A DNA stretch of 64,000 bases from contig NZ_CP108454.1 of NCBI RefSeq assembly GCF_036240795.1, positions 124,001 through 188,000 on the forward strand, written 5' to 3'. Each line of letters starts with the position of its first letter. The stretch's first letter is position 1. This document shows positions 56,517 to 64,000 of the stretch, in pieces. The notes beneath the pieces are model-generated. The model ran no database searches and had not been told where the DNA came from. It saw nothing but the letters and a program-made list of their open reading frames with translations. A program made the translations under genes and the position numbers. The stretch comes from Streptomyces sp. NBC_01268. GTDB lineage: Bacteria; Actinomycetota; Actinomycetes; Streptomycetales; Streptomycetaceae.

Positions 56517-59500
56517 CTATCGACCGGCTGCCCCGGCTCGCAGCGTGTCCGCCTCCTCGCGTGCGCGGGCCGCAGCCGCATGGTCGCCGTTCAGGGCGTG
56601 TGCCGCGCCCAGGGTGTCGAGGCCGACGGCCAGCCACCTGCTCGCGCCGATCTGCCGCCAGAGTCTGACGGCGGCCTCGCCGCGTCTGCGGGCGGAGGCC
56701 GGGCGGCCCACCGCGAGGTGGGCCTCGGCGAGGGCGTACAGCGTCGCGGCCTCGCCCCAGAGGTTGCCGTACTCCCGGTAGGTCCACAGGCTGCGGGCCA
56801 ACAGGCGCCGCCCTTCCCGGTGTTCGCCCTGCCGGACCAGGACGTCGCCGAGCCAGCAGGTGGCGTGTGTCGCGGTGAGCCGGTCGCCGAGGTCCTCGCT
56901 GATCGCGGCGGCCCGCCGGTAGGCGTCGGCGGCGGCCTGGTGGGCGCCGAGTGCCCGGTGGCTCTGGCCCAGGCACCGCAGGGCCTGGGCCTCCCCCGGC
57001 CGGTAGCCCGCGGCACGGCTGACCCGCAGGCACTTCGTGAACCGCTCGACGGCGGCCTCCACCCGACCCTGCTCCAGGTCGATGACGCCGAGGCCGTTCG
57101 TCGCGTAGACGAGGCAGTTGACGTTGCCGGCCGACTCGGCGAGCCGGGCGGCCTCCTCGAAGTGGTGTACGGCGGAGGCGTACTGGCCGAGGAGCCGGTG
57201 GACGTAGGCGAGCCCGGCCGTGGCACTCGCCCGGTACGTGGGTGCCTGGCCCTCGGCGCGCTGCAGGGCCTGTTCGAAGTGGTCCAGGGCTTCCGGGTAG
57301 CGGTCGAGGATGGTGGTGAGTTCGCCGAGGCAGCGGTGGACCTTGGCGGCGCTGTGGCGGTCGCCGCTGCTGAGGGCCGCTTCGAGGGCCCTGTTCTGAA
57401 GCCTCTCCCAGTCGTCGAAATGGCTGCCGACCTGGAAGAGGGTGGTGAGGGCGGTGGCCAGTCCGGCGGCGGGTGCGACGTTCCTCGCTCCCTCAAGCGC
57501 CCGCTCCGCCACGTCGATGAGGAACCGGCGTTCGTCGGTGAACCAGGCCAGCGGATCACCGAGCAACTGGGCGGACTCGGCGGCGGGCGGCCGCCAGGTG
57601 ACCAGGTCCAGCTGCGGGATGCCCTGGAAGTCGACGCTGAGGGTGTCCGCGGCCAGGTCGGCGAGGTGCAGGCTCGCACTGAGGAGTCGGGTGAGCGCGG
57701 CCTCGCGATGCCGTGCCGGGACGTCCTGCTCGGCCCGCTCCTTGCTGAACAGCCGTACCAGATCGTGCAACTGATAGCGGATACCGGAGGTGCCCGCCGC
57801 CTCGACCTGTACGAGGTGCACCTCGACCAGGTCGTCGAGGACGGCTTCGGCCTCGGCCAGCCCCGTGTCCAGGAGCGCGGCCAGCGCCCAGGCGGCGAAA
57901 CTCGGTTCGGGCAGCAGGGCGATCATCCGCAGAGCGTGCTGCGTCGCCGCGGTCATCTGCTGATAGGTGAGTTCGAGACTGGCCCGTACGGCGATGTGGC
58001 CGACGGCCAGCTCGTCCAGCTTGCGCTGCTCGTCGGCGAGGGCACGCGCCACCTTGGCCAGGGGCCAGCCCGGCCGGGCGGCCAGCCGCGCACCGGCCAC
58101 CCATACCGCGAGCGGAAGGCCCCCACAGGTGTCCACGATGGCGCGGGCCGGACCGGGCTCCGCGTCGGTCCGGTCCCGGCCGACCATCTCCCGCAGCAGG
58201 TCGAGCCCCGTCCCGGTGTCCAGTACGCCCAGCGGGAGCCTGCGGCAGGACAGCTCGGCCATGGTCGTCCGGCTCGTGACGATGGCCGCACAGCGCACCC
58301 CGCTGGGCAGGAGGTCGCTCACCTGCTGGACTGCGGCGGCGTTGTCCAGGACGACGAGGGTCCGCTGTCCTGCCAGCAGGGTGCGGTAGAGATGGACGCG
58401 GTCCGTCAGCTCCGCGGGCACGGCTCCTCCAGGGATGCCCAGCGCGCGGAGGAAGGCGCCGAGCACCGTGAACGGCTCGGCCGGCTCGTCGCCGAAGCCA
58501 CGCAGATCCGCGTGGAGCTGGCCGTCCGGGAAGAGGGCGGCGAGCAGATGCCCCGTCCGTACGGCGAAGGCGGTCTTGCCCACTCCGGCGGCGCCCGTGA
58601 CCAGCAGCGTAGGTGGCCCGGGCTGCTCCGCACCGAGCAGCCGCCGGGCCTCGTCCACCTCGCCCTCCCTGCCGACGAAGAGCGAGGGGCCCGCCGGCAG
58701 GAGCCGGGGTACCAGGCGCACCGAGGGCGGGCTGACCGCCGGGCTGCTCGGGCCGGCCGCTCGTGCGGTGGCGGTGGCGGTCGGCGCGGTGGAGCGGGGC
58801 TCGGCCGGTTCGGGATCGCCGGCGAGGATCCGTGCGTACAGTCCCCGCAACGCCGCGCCGGGGTCGACGCCCAGTTCGTGGGCGAGCCGCTGCCGAGCCC
58901 GCTCGTACACCTCCAGCGCCTCGGCTTGGCGTCCGCACCGGTGGAGGGCCAGGATCAGCTGACCGGTCACCCTTTCGTCGAGCGGATGCGACCGCGCCCG
59001 GTCGGCCAGTTCGCTCACCATCCGGTCGTGCTGCCCCAGCCGCAGCCGCACATCGACCGACTCCAGCTGCGCGGTGAGTCGCTCGTCGTCGAGGAGACGG
59101 CGCTGGGCGTTGAACCACGGCGTGTCCGCCCCCGCGAAGGCGCTGCCCCGCCACAGCGCCAGCGACTCCTGCCACAGCGCCTCGGACTGCGCGTCCCCGC
59201 CCGCCTTCCGGGCCCGGTCCGTCAGTTCGCGGAATCGGTAGGCGTCCACCGCCGAGGGCTCGACCGTCAGCCGGTAGCCGTCGCGCTCCCGGGTGATGGA
59301 CGTGCCGTCGGCCGCCAGCACGTGCCGCAGTCGGGAGAGGTACCCGTACAGCTTCTGGCGGCTGTAGCCCGCCCCGGCGTCCCCCCACACCCGCTCCACC
59401 AGCGCATCGGCGGACACCCCTTGATCCGCGTCGACCAGCAGCGCTCCCAGTACCCGCCGCTGCATGGCGTGCCCCACGTCGATGGGGACGCCGTTCCGCC

Positions 59501-59540
59501 GTACCTCGATGGTCCCGAGGATCCCGAACCGCGTGGCCAT
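56517..59540 (-). CDS. SARP-type regulator with BTAD, NB-ARC and TPR domains (AfsR-like)
   Basis: About 1007 residues (ATG 59540; GTG 59543 is adjacent). N-terminal OmpR-like winged helix ~5-95 (FGILGTIEVRRNGVPIDVG ... GYLSRLRHVLA), BTAD ~100-245, then an NB-ARC NTPase with Walker A GAAGVGKT at ~317, LVVLDNAA (Walker B) and GGLPLAV, and a TPR array ~650-1000. This is the AfsR layout, typical of pathway activators of natural-product clusters. It is divergent, by about 150 bp, from the peptide cluster and is the obvious activator for it. Confidence 0.9.
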   Translation of the reverse strand: MATRFGILGTIEVRRNGVPIDVGHAMQRRVLGALLVDADQGVSADALVERVWGDAGAGYSRQKLYGYLSRLRHVLAADGTSITRERDGYRLTVEPSAVDAYRFRELTDRARKAGGDAQSEALWQESLALWRGSAFAGADTPWFNAQRRLLDDERLTAQLESVDVRLRLGQHDRMVSELADRARSHPLDERVTGQLILALHRCGRQAEALEVYERARQRLAHELGVDPGAALRGLYARILAGDPEPAEPRSTAPTATATARAAGPSSPAVSPPSVRLVPRLLPAGPSLFVGREGEVDEARRLLGAEQPGPPTLLVTGAAGVGKTAFAVRTGHLLAALFPDGQLHADLRGFGDEPAEPFTVLGAFLRALGIPGGAVPAELTDRVHLYRTLLAGQRTLVVLDNAAAVQQVSDLLPSGVRCAAIVTSRTTMAELSCRRLPLGVLDTGTGLDLLREMVGRDRTDAEPGPARAIVDTCGGLPLAVWVAGARLAARPGWPLAKVARALADEQRKLDELAVGHIAVRASLELTYQQMTAATQHALRMIALLPEPSFAAWALAALLDTGLAEAEAVLDDLVEVHLVQVEAAGTSGIRYQLHDLVRLFSKERAEQDVPARHREAALTRLLSASLHLADLAADTLSVDFQGIPQLDLVTWRPPAAESAQLLGDPLAWFTDERRFLIDVAERALEGARNVAPAAGLATALTTLFQVGSHFDDWERLQNRALEAALSSGDRHSAAKVHRCLGELTTILDRYPEALDHFEQALQRAEGQAPTYRASATAGLAYVHRLLGQYASAVHHFEEAARLAESAGNVNCLVYATNGLGVIDLEQGRVEAAVERFTKCLRVSRAAGYRPGEAQALRCLGQSHRALGAHQAAADAYRRAAAISEDLGDRLTATHATCWLGDVLVRQGEHREGRRLLARSLWTYREYGNLWGEAATLYALAEAHLAVGRPASARRRGEAAVRLWRQIGASRWLAVGLDTLGAAHALNGDHAAAARAREEADTLRAGAAGR

Positions 59541-59597
59541 CACACCCCCTGTGTCACCCGACGGACCCCTCCCTCACACTGTGGGCGCCACCGACCT

Positions 59598-59616
59598 GCG
59601 GATCCAGGCGGATTCA
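59598..59616. promoter_or_regulatory. Direct repeat, candidate SARP-binding site
   Basis: GCGGATCCA and GCGGATTCA lie 10 bp apart in the divergent gap, 75-93 bp before the peptide gene. SARP proteins bind heptameric direct repeats with about 11-bp period near the -35 region. No third copy was seen. Confidence 0.45.
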
Positions 59617-59690
59617 AGCTATTCCGAAGGTTTGCCGACGCCTGCCCGGCCAGCGTGAACAGCACGTATCCGGACCACAGGAGAGTGGAC

Positions 59691-59897
59691 ATGTACCGAA
59701 AACTGGAATCGCTCGGCGCGGCACTGCTCGGGGTCTTCGTTCCCCGGATCGAAGCCGCGGCGGGCTGCGGCTCCTGGCCCAGCTGCTGGCAGTGCGCCTC
59801 CGCGTGCGGCGGCTGCTGGGCTCCCTGCGAGGGGTGCACGCAGGGCATGCCGGACAAGCCCGGCGAGTGGCTGTACTGCCGCTGCGAAGAGTGCTGA
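59691..59897 (+). CDS. Cysteine- and tryptophan-rich peptide with export leader (candidate precursor)
   Basis: 68 residues, AGGAGAG 7 bp upstream of the ATG. The start is basic (MYRK) and followed by a hydrophobic stretch (LGAALLGVFV), then EAAA-GC, a signal-peptidase-like AxA site near residue 24. The presumed mature part (~44 residues) has Cys at 26, 32, 35, 39, 42, 46, 49, 63, 65 and 68, enough for five disulfides, and Trp at 29, 33, 43 and 60. No known family is recognised. The Cys and Trp density, and MauE/MauD-like neighbours, recall the methylamine dehydrogenase small subunit, but this peptide is far smaller. It should be a secreted, disulfide-rich product of the cluster. Confidence 0.75.
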   Translation: MYRKLESLGAALLGVFVPRIEAAAGCGSWPSCWQCASACGGCWAPCEGCTQGMPDKPGEWLYCRCEEC

Positions 59898-60069
59898 CCG
59901 GAGCACCCGGTGCGGCGTCCGCGGTGAGCGCGCCTGACCACCGCGTACGGCGGAGCCGCCCGAGTCCCGGGATCCGGCATCGATTCCTCCGCCGGCTTCC
60001 GGGACTCGACCCCGCGGCGGTCGCCGACGGCTGCCGGACACCGGCCGCAGGACCCTGGAGAGGCTTCTG

Positions 60070-60627
60070 ATGCAGTACTTCGAGATCGGCGTTCGCTACC
60101 TGCTGGGGACGGTGTTCCTGACGTCGTTCCTCGGCAAGGCCACGGGGCGGGTCGCCTACGACGGCTTCGTCGCCTCCTTGCGCGCCACCCGGCTGTTGCC
60201 GGGTCTGGCGGGGGTGATGGCGCCGGCCCTGGTGGCCGCCGAAGCGGTGGTCTGCGCGCTGCTCGTGGTGCCGGTGGCCCCGACGGTCACCGTCGCCGGT
60301 CTCGTCGCCGCCGCATCGCTGCTGGCCGGCCTCACGGCGGGGGTCGCCCTCGTCGTGAGGCGCGGTGTCACGGCCCCCTGTCACTGCTTCGGCGCGTCGG
60401 CCACCGTGCTCGGCCGACGCCACGTCGCCAGGAACGGGGCACTGGCCGCCCTCGCCGTGGCGGGTGCGGTCGCGTCGCCGGACCTGCGCGCGCACCCGGC
60501 GGGAGCCGTCCTGGCCGCGCTCGGCGGGGTGGTGCTGGGGGCGCTGGTCGTGCGCCTGGACGACGTGCTCGAACTGTTCCGTTCCACTCCTCACGCCCCG
60601 CCGAGCACGGTCCGGAGCGGGCGGTAA
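60070..60627 (+). CDS. MauE/DoxX-like redox membrane protein
   Basis: 185 residues with four hydrophobic spans. It matches the MauE family: YLLGTVFLTSFLGKATGRVAYDGFVASL at the N-terminus and a Cys-x-Cys pair (Cys104, Cys106 in APCHCFGAS) between spans 3 and 4. MauE is a membrane partner needed for disulfide formation in methylamine dehydrogenase. GAGAGG lies 5-10 bp before the ATG. It follows the peptide at about 170 bp and precedes a MauD-like protein. Confidence 0.85.
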   Translation: MQYFEIGVRYLLGTVFLTSFLGKATGRVAYDGFVASLRATRLLPGLAGVMAPALVAAEAVVCALLVVPVAPTVTVAGLVAAASLLAGLTAGVALVVRRGVTAPCHCFGASATVLGRRHVARNGALAALAVAGAVASPDLRAHPAGAVLAALGGVVLGALVVRLDDVLELFRSTPHAPPSTVRSGR

Positions 60628-60655
60628 CCGCGTTGGCAGAACTCAGGGAGCAGAA

Positions 60656-61177
60656 ATGCCATTCCTCATCACGGCGGTCGTGTTCGTCGGACTGCTCTGT
60701 GCCCTCGACCTCGTCCTCACGTTCGGAGTCGTGAAGCGGCTGCGGGAGCACAGTGGTCTGCTGTCCGCGATGGAGCCCGGGCCCGGCCTGGGTGTGGGCG
60801 AGAGCGTGGGCGGGTTCCGGACCGCGGACGTCGACGGCGCACCGCTGAGCCCCGACACTCTGGCGGCCGCCACCTTCGTCGCCTTCATCTCGCCGACCTG
60901 CGGGTCCTGCAAGGAGAAGCTGCCCGAGCTGGTGCGTTACGCCCACCGGCTGCGGGAGGTGGGCGAGGAGATGCTCGCCGTCGTCGTCGGGAACGCCGAG
61001 GAGGCCCGTTCCTTCGCCGCCGACCTGCGTCCGGTCGCCCGCGTGGCGGTCGAGGGTTCCGGCGGGCCGCTGGGGACCGCGTTCAGGGCGTCCAGCTACC
61101 CGACGATGCTGTGGGTCGCGCCGGACGCCGACGGCCGCCTCGTGAGGGTGGCGCGCTCGGCCGCACTCGCGTCATGA
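60656..61177 (+). CDS. MauD/TlpA-like membrane-anchored thioredoxin
   Basis: 173 residues: an N-terminal membrane anchor (FLITAVVFVGLLCALDLVL), then a thioredoxin fold with VAFISPTCGSCKEKLPEL, where Cys82 and Cys85 form the CxxC site, and a cis-Pro loop SSYPTMLW. Anchored with the catalytic domain outside, it should oxidise or isomerise disulfides of the Cys-rich peptide, with the MauE-like protein as redox partner. CAGGGAG precedes the ATG. Its stop overlaps the exporter start (ATGA). Confidence 0.87.
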   Translation: MPFLITAVVFVGLLCALDLVLTFGVVKRLREHSGLLSAMEPGPGLGVGESVGGFRTADVDGAPLSPDTLAAATFVAFISPTCGSCKEKLPELVRYAHRLREVGEEMLAVVVGNAEEARSFAADLRPVARVAVEGSGGPLGTAFRASSYPTMLWVAPDADGRLVRVARSAALAS

Positions 61178-63144
61178 GCGGGCGACGAGGCGGGGGGCCG
61201 TCGGGATACGGTGCGAGCCGGCCGTCCGGCCGGGCCTCCGGGAGTGCGGCGGGCGCACCGTCCGGCCGCGATCCGGCCGGGGAGGTGCCCGCCCGGGGCA
61301 GGTCGGTGCGTGCCGTCTGCCGGACGGTCCGCGCGGCCGTCGTGCTGGGGGTGACGGTGGCTCCCGGGCTGACCGCCTCGTATGCCGCTCTGATGCTGGC
61401 GGGCGGTGCGCTGCCGGTCGCGGCCGCCTGGCTGACCAAGGTGCTGCTCGACTCGCTGGCCGACCCGGCCGGTTCCTCCTCGCTGATCGGCGTCGGAGCG
61501 GGACTTGCAGCGGTCGGCACGGTCACCACGGTCATGCCGCACGTCGTGCGGTACCTGCGGCAGGAGGCCGGGCGCCAGGTGGGCCTGCGAGCCCAGGACC
61601 GCCTCTTCAGGGCGCTGAACGGCCAGGCAGGGATCGGCCGCTTCGAGAACCCCCGCTTCCTCGACCGGCTGCGACTGGCCCTCCAGGCCGGCGGGAGCAA
61701 GCCCACCGAGATGCTGGACAGCCTGCTGGCCACCGCTCGGGCACTCATCACGATCACCGGCTTCCTGGGCGTACTGACGCTCCTCGGCCCGCTCATGCCG
61801 GCCCTGGTGCTGGCCGCTGGAATCCCCGTACTCCTCGCGGAGATGGCGCTGTCGCGCCGCCGCGCACGCATGCACTGGTCGGTCACTCCCACCGAGCGCC
61901 GCGAGTTCACGTACATGCAGCTGTTGTCGACCGTCGCGGCGGCGAAGGAGGTGCGCCTGTTCGGAGTCGGTGATCTGCTCCGACACCGGATGCTGCACGA
62001 CCGGCGCGGGATCAACGCCGAGCGGCGCGCGCTGGACGTCCGCGAGACGCGGGTGCAGGGCGCGCTCGCGCTGATGGCGGCCGTCGTCCCCGGCCTGGGG
62101 TTGTTGTGGGTCGTCTCCGCGGCTCGGGCGGGCCGGTTCTCGATCGGCGAGGTCACGGTGTTCCTCGCGGCGGTCGCCGGGGTGCAGACCGCCATCTCCA
62201 TGCTGGCCGCCGAGATCGCCCGCGTCTACCAGGCACTCCTGCTGTTCGAGCACTACGTGGCGGTGACGACGGCCGGTCCGGACCTGCCGGTGACGGTCCC
62301 GCCCGTCTCCCTGCCCCCGCTCCAACGCGGCATCGAACTGCGCGGCGTATGGTTCCGCTACTCCGACGACCACCCGTGGATCCTGCGCGACGTCGACCTG
62401 ACCATCCCGGCGGGCGGTTCGCTCGCCCTGGTCGGACTCAACGGCGCCGGCAAGTCCACCCTCATCAAGCTGTTGTGCCGGTTCTACGACCCGACCCGCG
62501 GCACCGTCCTCTGGGACGGCGTGGACATCCGCGACGCGGACGTGACCCGTCTGCGCGAGCGGATCAGCGCCACCTTCCAGGACTTCGTGCAGTACGAGAT
62601 GACCGCGGCGGAGAACATCTCCCTCGGGGACGCGTCGGCACAGGGAGACATGCCCCGCGTTCGGGCCGCCGCGGACCGCGCCGGTGTACACAAGAGCCTG
62701 GCGCAACTGCCGCACGGGTACGAGACGTTGCTGACCCGCGTGTTCTCCCATGAGTCCGACGACGACCACCCCGCGCCCGGGGTGGTGCTCTCCGGGGGGC
62801 AGTGGCAGCGACTCGCCGTGGCGCGCGCGTTCCTGCGCGAGCGGCGGGATCTGGTGATCCTCGACGAACCCTCCGCCGGACTCGATGCCGAAGCGGAGCA
62901 CGAGGTCCACACGTCCTTGCGCCGCTACCGCGCGGGGCAGACCAGTCTGCTCATCTCCCACCGCCTCAACACGGTCCGCGACGCCGACCGCATCGTCGTG
63001 CTGTCCGACGGACGGGTCGTGGAGCAGGGCGATCACGAGGAACTCATGGCCGCCGACGGCCGGTACGCCCGGCTGTTCATGCTCCAGGCAGCCGGCTACC
63101 GAATCCCGTCGTCGACGCTCCTCAAGCCGATCGGAGAGCGATGA
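61174..63144 (+). CDS. ABC exporter, fused membrane and ATPase domains
   Basis: 656 residues. An N-terminal ~45-residue low-complexity stretch, then six predicted spans, then an ATPase with Walker A GLNGAGKST (~430), signature LSGGQWQRLAVAR, Walker B LVILDEPSAGLD and LLISHRLNTVRDADR. No C39 peptidase is present, so leader removal must be done by another enzyme, fitting the S26 gene next door. It is related to exporters of lanthipeptides and other RiPPs. Both its ends overlap neighbours by 4 bp. Confidence 0.9.
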   Translation: MSGRRGGGPSGYGASRPSGRASGSAAGAPSGRDPAGEVPARGRSVRAVCRTVRAAVVLGVTVAPGLTASYAALMLAGGALPVAAAWLTKVLLDSLADPAGSSSLIGVGAGLAAVGTVTTVMPHVVRYLRQEAGRQVGLRAQDRLFRALNGQAGIGRFENPRFLDRLRLALQAGGSKPTEMLDSLLATARALITITGFLGVLTLLGPLMPALVLAAGIPVLLAEMALSRRRARMHWSVTPTERREFTYMQLLSTVAAAKEVRLFGVGDLLRHRMLHDRRGINAERRALDVRETRVQGALALMAAVVPGLGLLWVVSAARAGRFSIGEVTVFLAAVAGVQTAISMLAAEIARVYQALLLFEHYVAVTTAGPDLPVTVPPVSLPPLQRGIELRGVWFRYSDDHPWILRDVDLTIPAGGSLALVGLNGAGKSTLIKLLCRFYDPTRGTVLWDGVDIRDADVTRLRERISATFQDFVQYEMTAAENISLGDASAQGDMPRVRAAADRAGVHKSLAQLPHGYETLLTRVFSHESDDDHPAPGVVLSGGQWQRLAVARAFLRERRDLVILDEPSAGLDAEAEHEVHTSLRRYRAGQTSLLISHRLNTVRDADRIVVLSDGRVVEQGDHEELMAADGRYARLFMLQAAGYRIPSSTLLKPIGER

Positions 63145-63950
63145 CCGCCGAACCCGGTACGGAGCGGGGTGTGGTCCGGGTACGTCACGACTGGTCCGGA
63201 CAGCCTCCCCACCCGACCGTGCCGCGGCCGCCGGACCCGCACCGCCGCCGAGCCGGCTCAGCCGCCGCCGTCACCGGCGCGCCCGCCCTGGCGGCGGCCG
63301 CGTCGATCACCGCGGGCGCCTGCCTCCCCGTGGATCGTGGACTGCTGTACGCGCTACCGCCGCTGCTGGTCTGCATCGTCGTGACCGCCCGTCGGCTCCT
63401 CGCCCGTCGTCTCGCCGCGGTCACCGTGCGCGGCCGGAGCATGGAACCCTCCTACCACGACGGCGACCGCGTCCTGGTACGGCGTACCGGCACCCCCGCG
63501 GCGGGAGAGGTCGTCGTGGTGGAGCAGCCGGGAGCGGACGGCCGGTGGCTCGGCCCCCCGCCGGCCTCCGGAGCGGACGACGCGAGGTTGTCCGGACGCC
63601 GTTGGCTCATCAAACGCGTCGCCGCCGTACCCGGTGAGCCGGTGCCGCGTGCGGACTTTCCCGCGCTGGCCCATGCCGAGGAGGACGCCGTCCCCCCGGG
63701 CAAGGTCGTGCTGGTCGGGGACAACCGGCGGCTGAGCCTCGACTCGCGGCGGATCGGCTACTTCCCCGCGGAACGCGTGCTCGGCGTCGTCGTACGCGGA
63801 GCTCATCCGGCGCCGGGCCACCGGACCGCGCCGGAACGGAACGCGCCTCGGGCCGCCGCGCAGGCGTCTCGACCGGGACGCGCCCCCCACACCACCACCT
63901 CGCTCCACTCCCGATCCCGACACACCCCAAGAGGAAAGGAATCCCCATGA
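63141..63950 (+). CDS. S26-family signal peptidase
   Basis: 269 residues. Two hydrophobic stretches lie near 35-55 and 60-80, then the S26 core: catalytic Ser100 in VRGRSMEPSYHDGDRVLV, the Lys158 general base in LIKRVAAVPGEPV, and a box E-like VGDNRRLSLDSRRIGYFP. The C-terminal ~40 residues are low-complexity. A dedicated signal peptidase in a peptide cluster suggests it removes the leader of the precursor at 59691. Coupled at both ends (4-bp overlaps). Confidence 0.88.
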   Translation: MTAEPGTERGVVRVRHDWSGQPPHPTVPRPPDPHRRRAGSAAAVTGAPALAAAASITAGACLPVDRGLLYALPPLLVCIVVTARRLLARRLAAVTVRGRSMEPSYHDGDRVLVRRTGTPAAGEVVVVEQPGADGRWLGPPPASGADDARLSGRRWLIKRVAAVPGEPVPRADFPALAHAEEDAVPPGKVVLVGDNRRLSLDSRRIGYFPAERVLGVVVRGAHPAPGHRTAPERNAPRAAAQASRPGRAPHTTTSLHSRSRHTPRGKESP

Positions 63951-64000
63951 TCACCCGTATCGCGCGGCGTACCCGCCGCGCCCTCTCCGCCGCAGGTGCC
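63947..64000 (+). CDS. Unknown coupled gene, N-terminal 18 codons only
   Basis: The ATG overlaps the S26 stop (ATGA) and follows a strong GGAAAGGAA. Only ITRIARRTRRALSAAGA is visible: a basic, amphipathic start that could be a leader or signal sequence. The gene continues past the window end and belongs to the same operon. Confidence 0.6.
   Translation, partial: MITRIARRTRRALSAAGA

Noticed and set aside
56580..59690. Large N-terminal extension of the Cys-rich peptide frame
   Set aside because: Antisense to the SARP regulator; the ATG at 59691 has its own AGGAG site and leader.

Overview
The window is very GC-rich, with strong third-position GC bias, frequent GTG/TTG starts, ATGA stop/start overlaps, G+C-rich hairpin terminators and many secreted hydrolases. 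Together with clear CebR-, BxlR- and SARP-type regulatory features this points to a Streptomyces (or close actinomycete) chromosome. The high share of accessory genes and decayed genes suggests a chromosome arm rather than the core.

Layout. 1-5974: a choline-to-glycine-betaine and betaine uptake operon (aldehyde dehydrogenase end, GMC choline dehydrogenase, ProV-like ATPase, a permease made of two fused ProW-like halves, ProX-like lipoprotein). 6186-6990: gene wreckage (an LAxTG surface-protein tail, an unrelated C-terminus and an AMP-ligase scrap). 7005-16407: two translationally coupled secreted alpha/beta hydrolases, an XRE-TPR regulator divergent from a secreted M64 metallopeptidase, a broken lectin-DUF11 surface protein and a secreted SGNH esterase. 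16758-20178: a patatin phospholipase overlapping a membrane-anchored protein-kinase-like gene, an unusual pair.

20268-47118 is a hemicellulose and pentose island: araBDA with a LacI-type regulator, a ChvE-MmsA-MmsB sugar importer, a mutarotase, a GH62 arabinofuranosidase, a BxlEFG-type xylo-oligosaccharide importer divergent from a BxlR-like regulator, GH3 and GH43 enzymes, a GH10 xylanase with a ricin-type binding domain, a universal-stress/ArsB-like membrane pair, and a GH9 cellulase preceded by a perfect CebR box. LacI-type operators with one shared core lie before araB, chvE and the GH62 gene. CGAA-N5-TTCG boxes lie before bxlE and the xylanase. This implies an arabinose regulon, a xylan regulon and a cellulose-type control point side by side: extracellular enzymes release arabinose and xylo-oligomers, two ABC systems import them, and cytoplasmic GH3/GH43 and AraBAD finish the job.

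47357-56375 is rich in decay: two broken ATP-grasp ligases, a VOC remnant and a broken DUF1254 gene, interspersed with intact DUF3237, TetR/patatin, HTH/Clp-N, GAP-family, DUF4389 and SnoaL-like genes and a roughly 108-bp inverted-repeat element.

56517-64000 (running off the right end) is the most interesting part: a large SARP-NB-ARC-TPR regulator divergent from a cluster holding a 68-residue peptide with 10 Cys and 4 Trp, a MauE-like membrane protein, a MauD/TlpA-like thioredoxin, an ABC exporter and an S26 signal peptidase, with at least one more coupled gene beyond the edge. This looks like a maturation and export pathway for a disulfide-rich, possibly Trp-modified, secreted peptide, built from parts known from methylamine dehydrogenase maturation.
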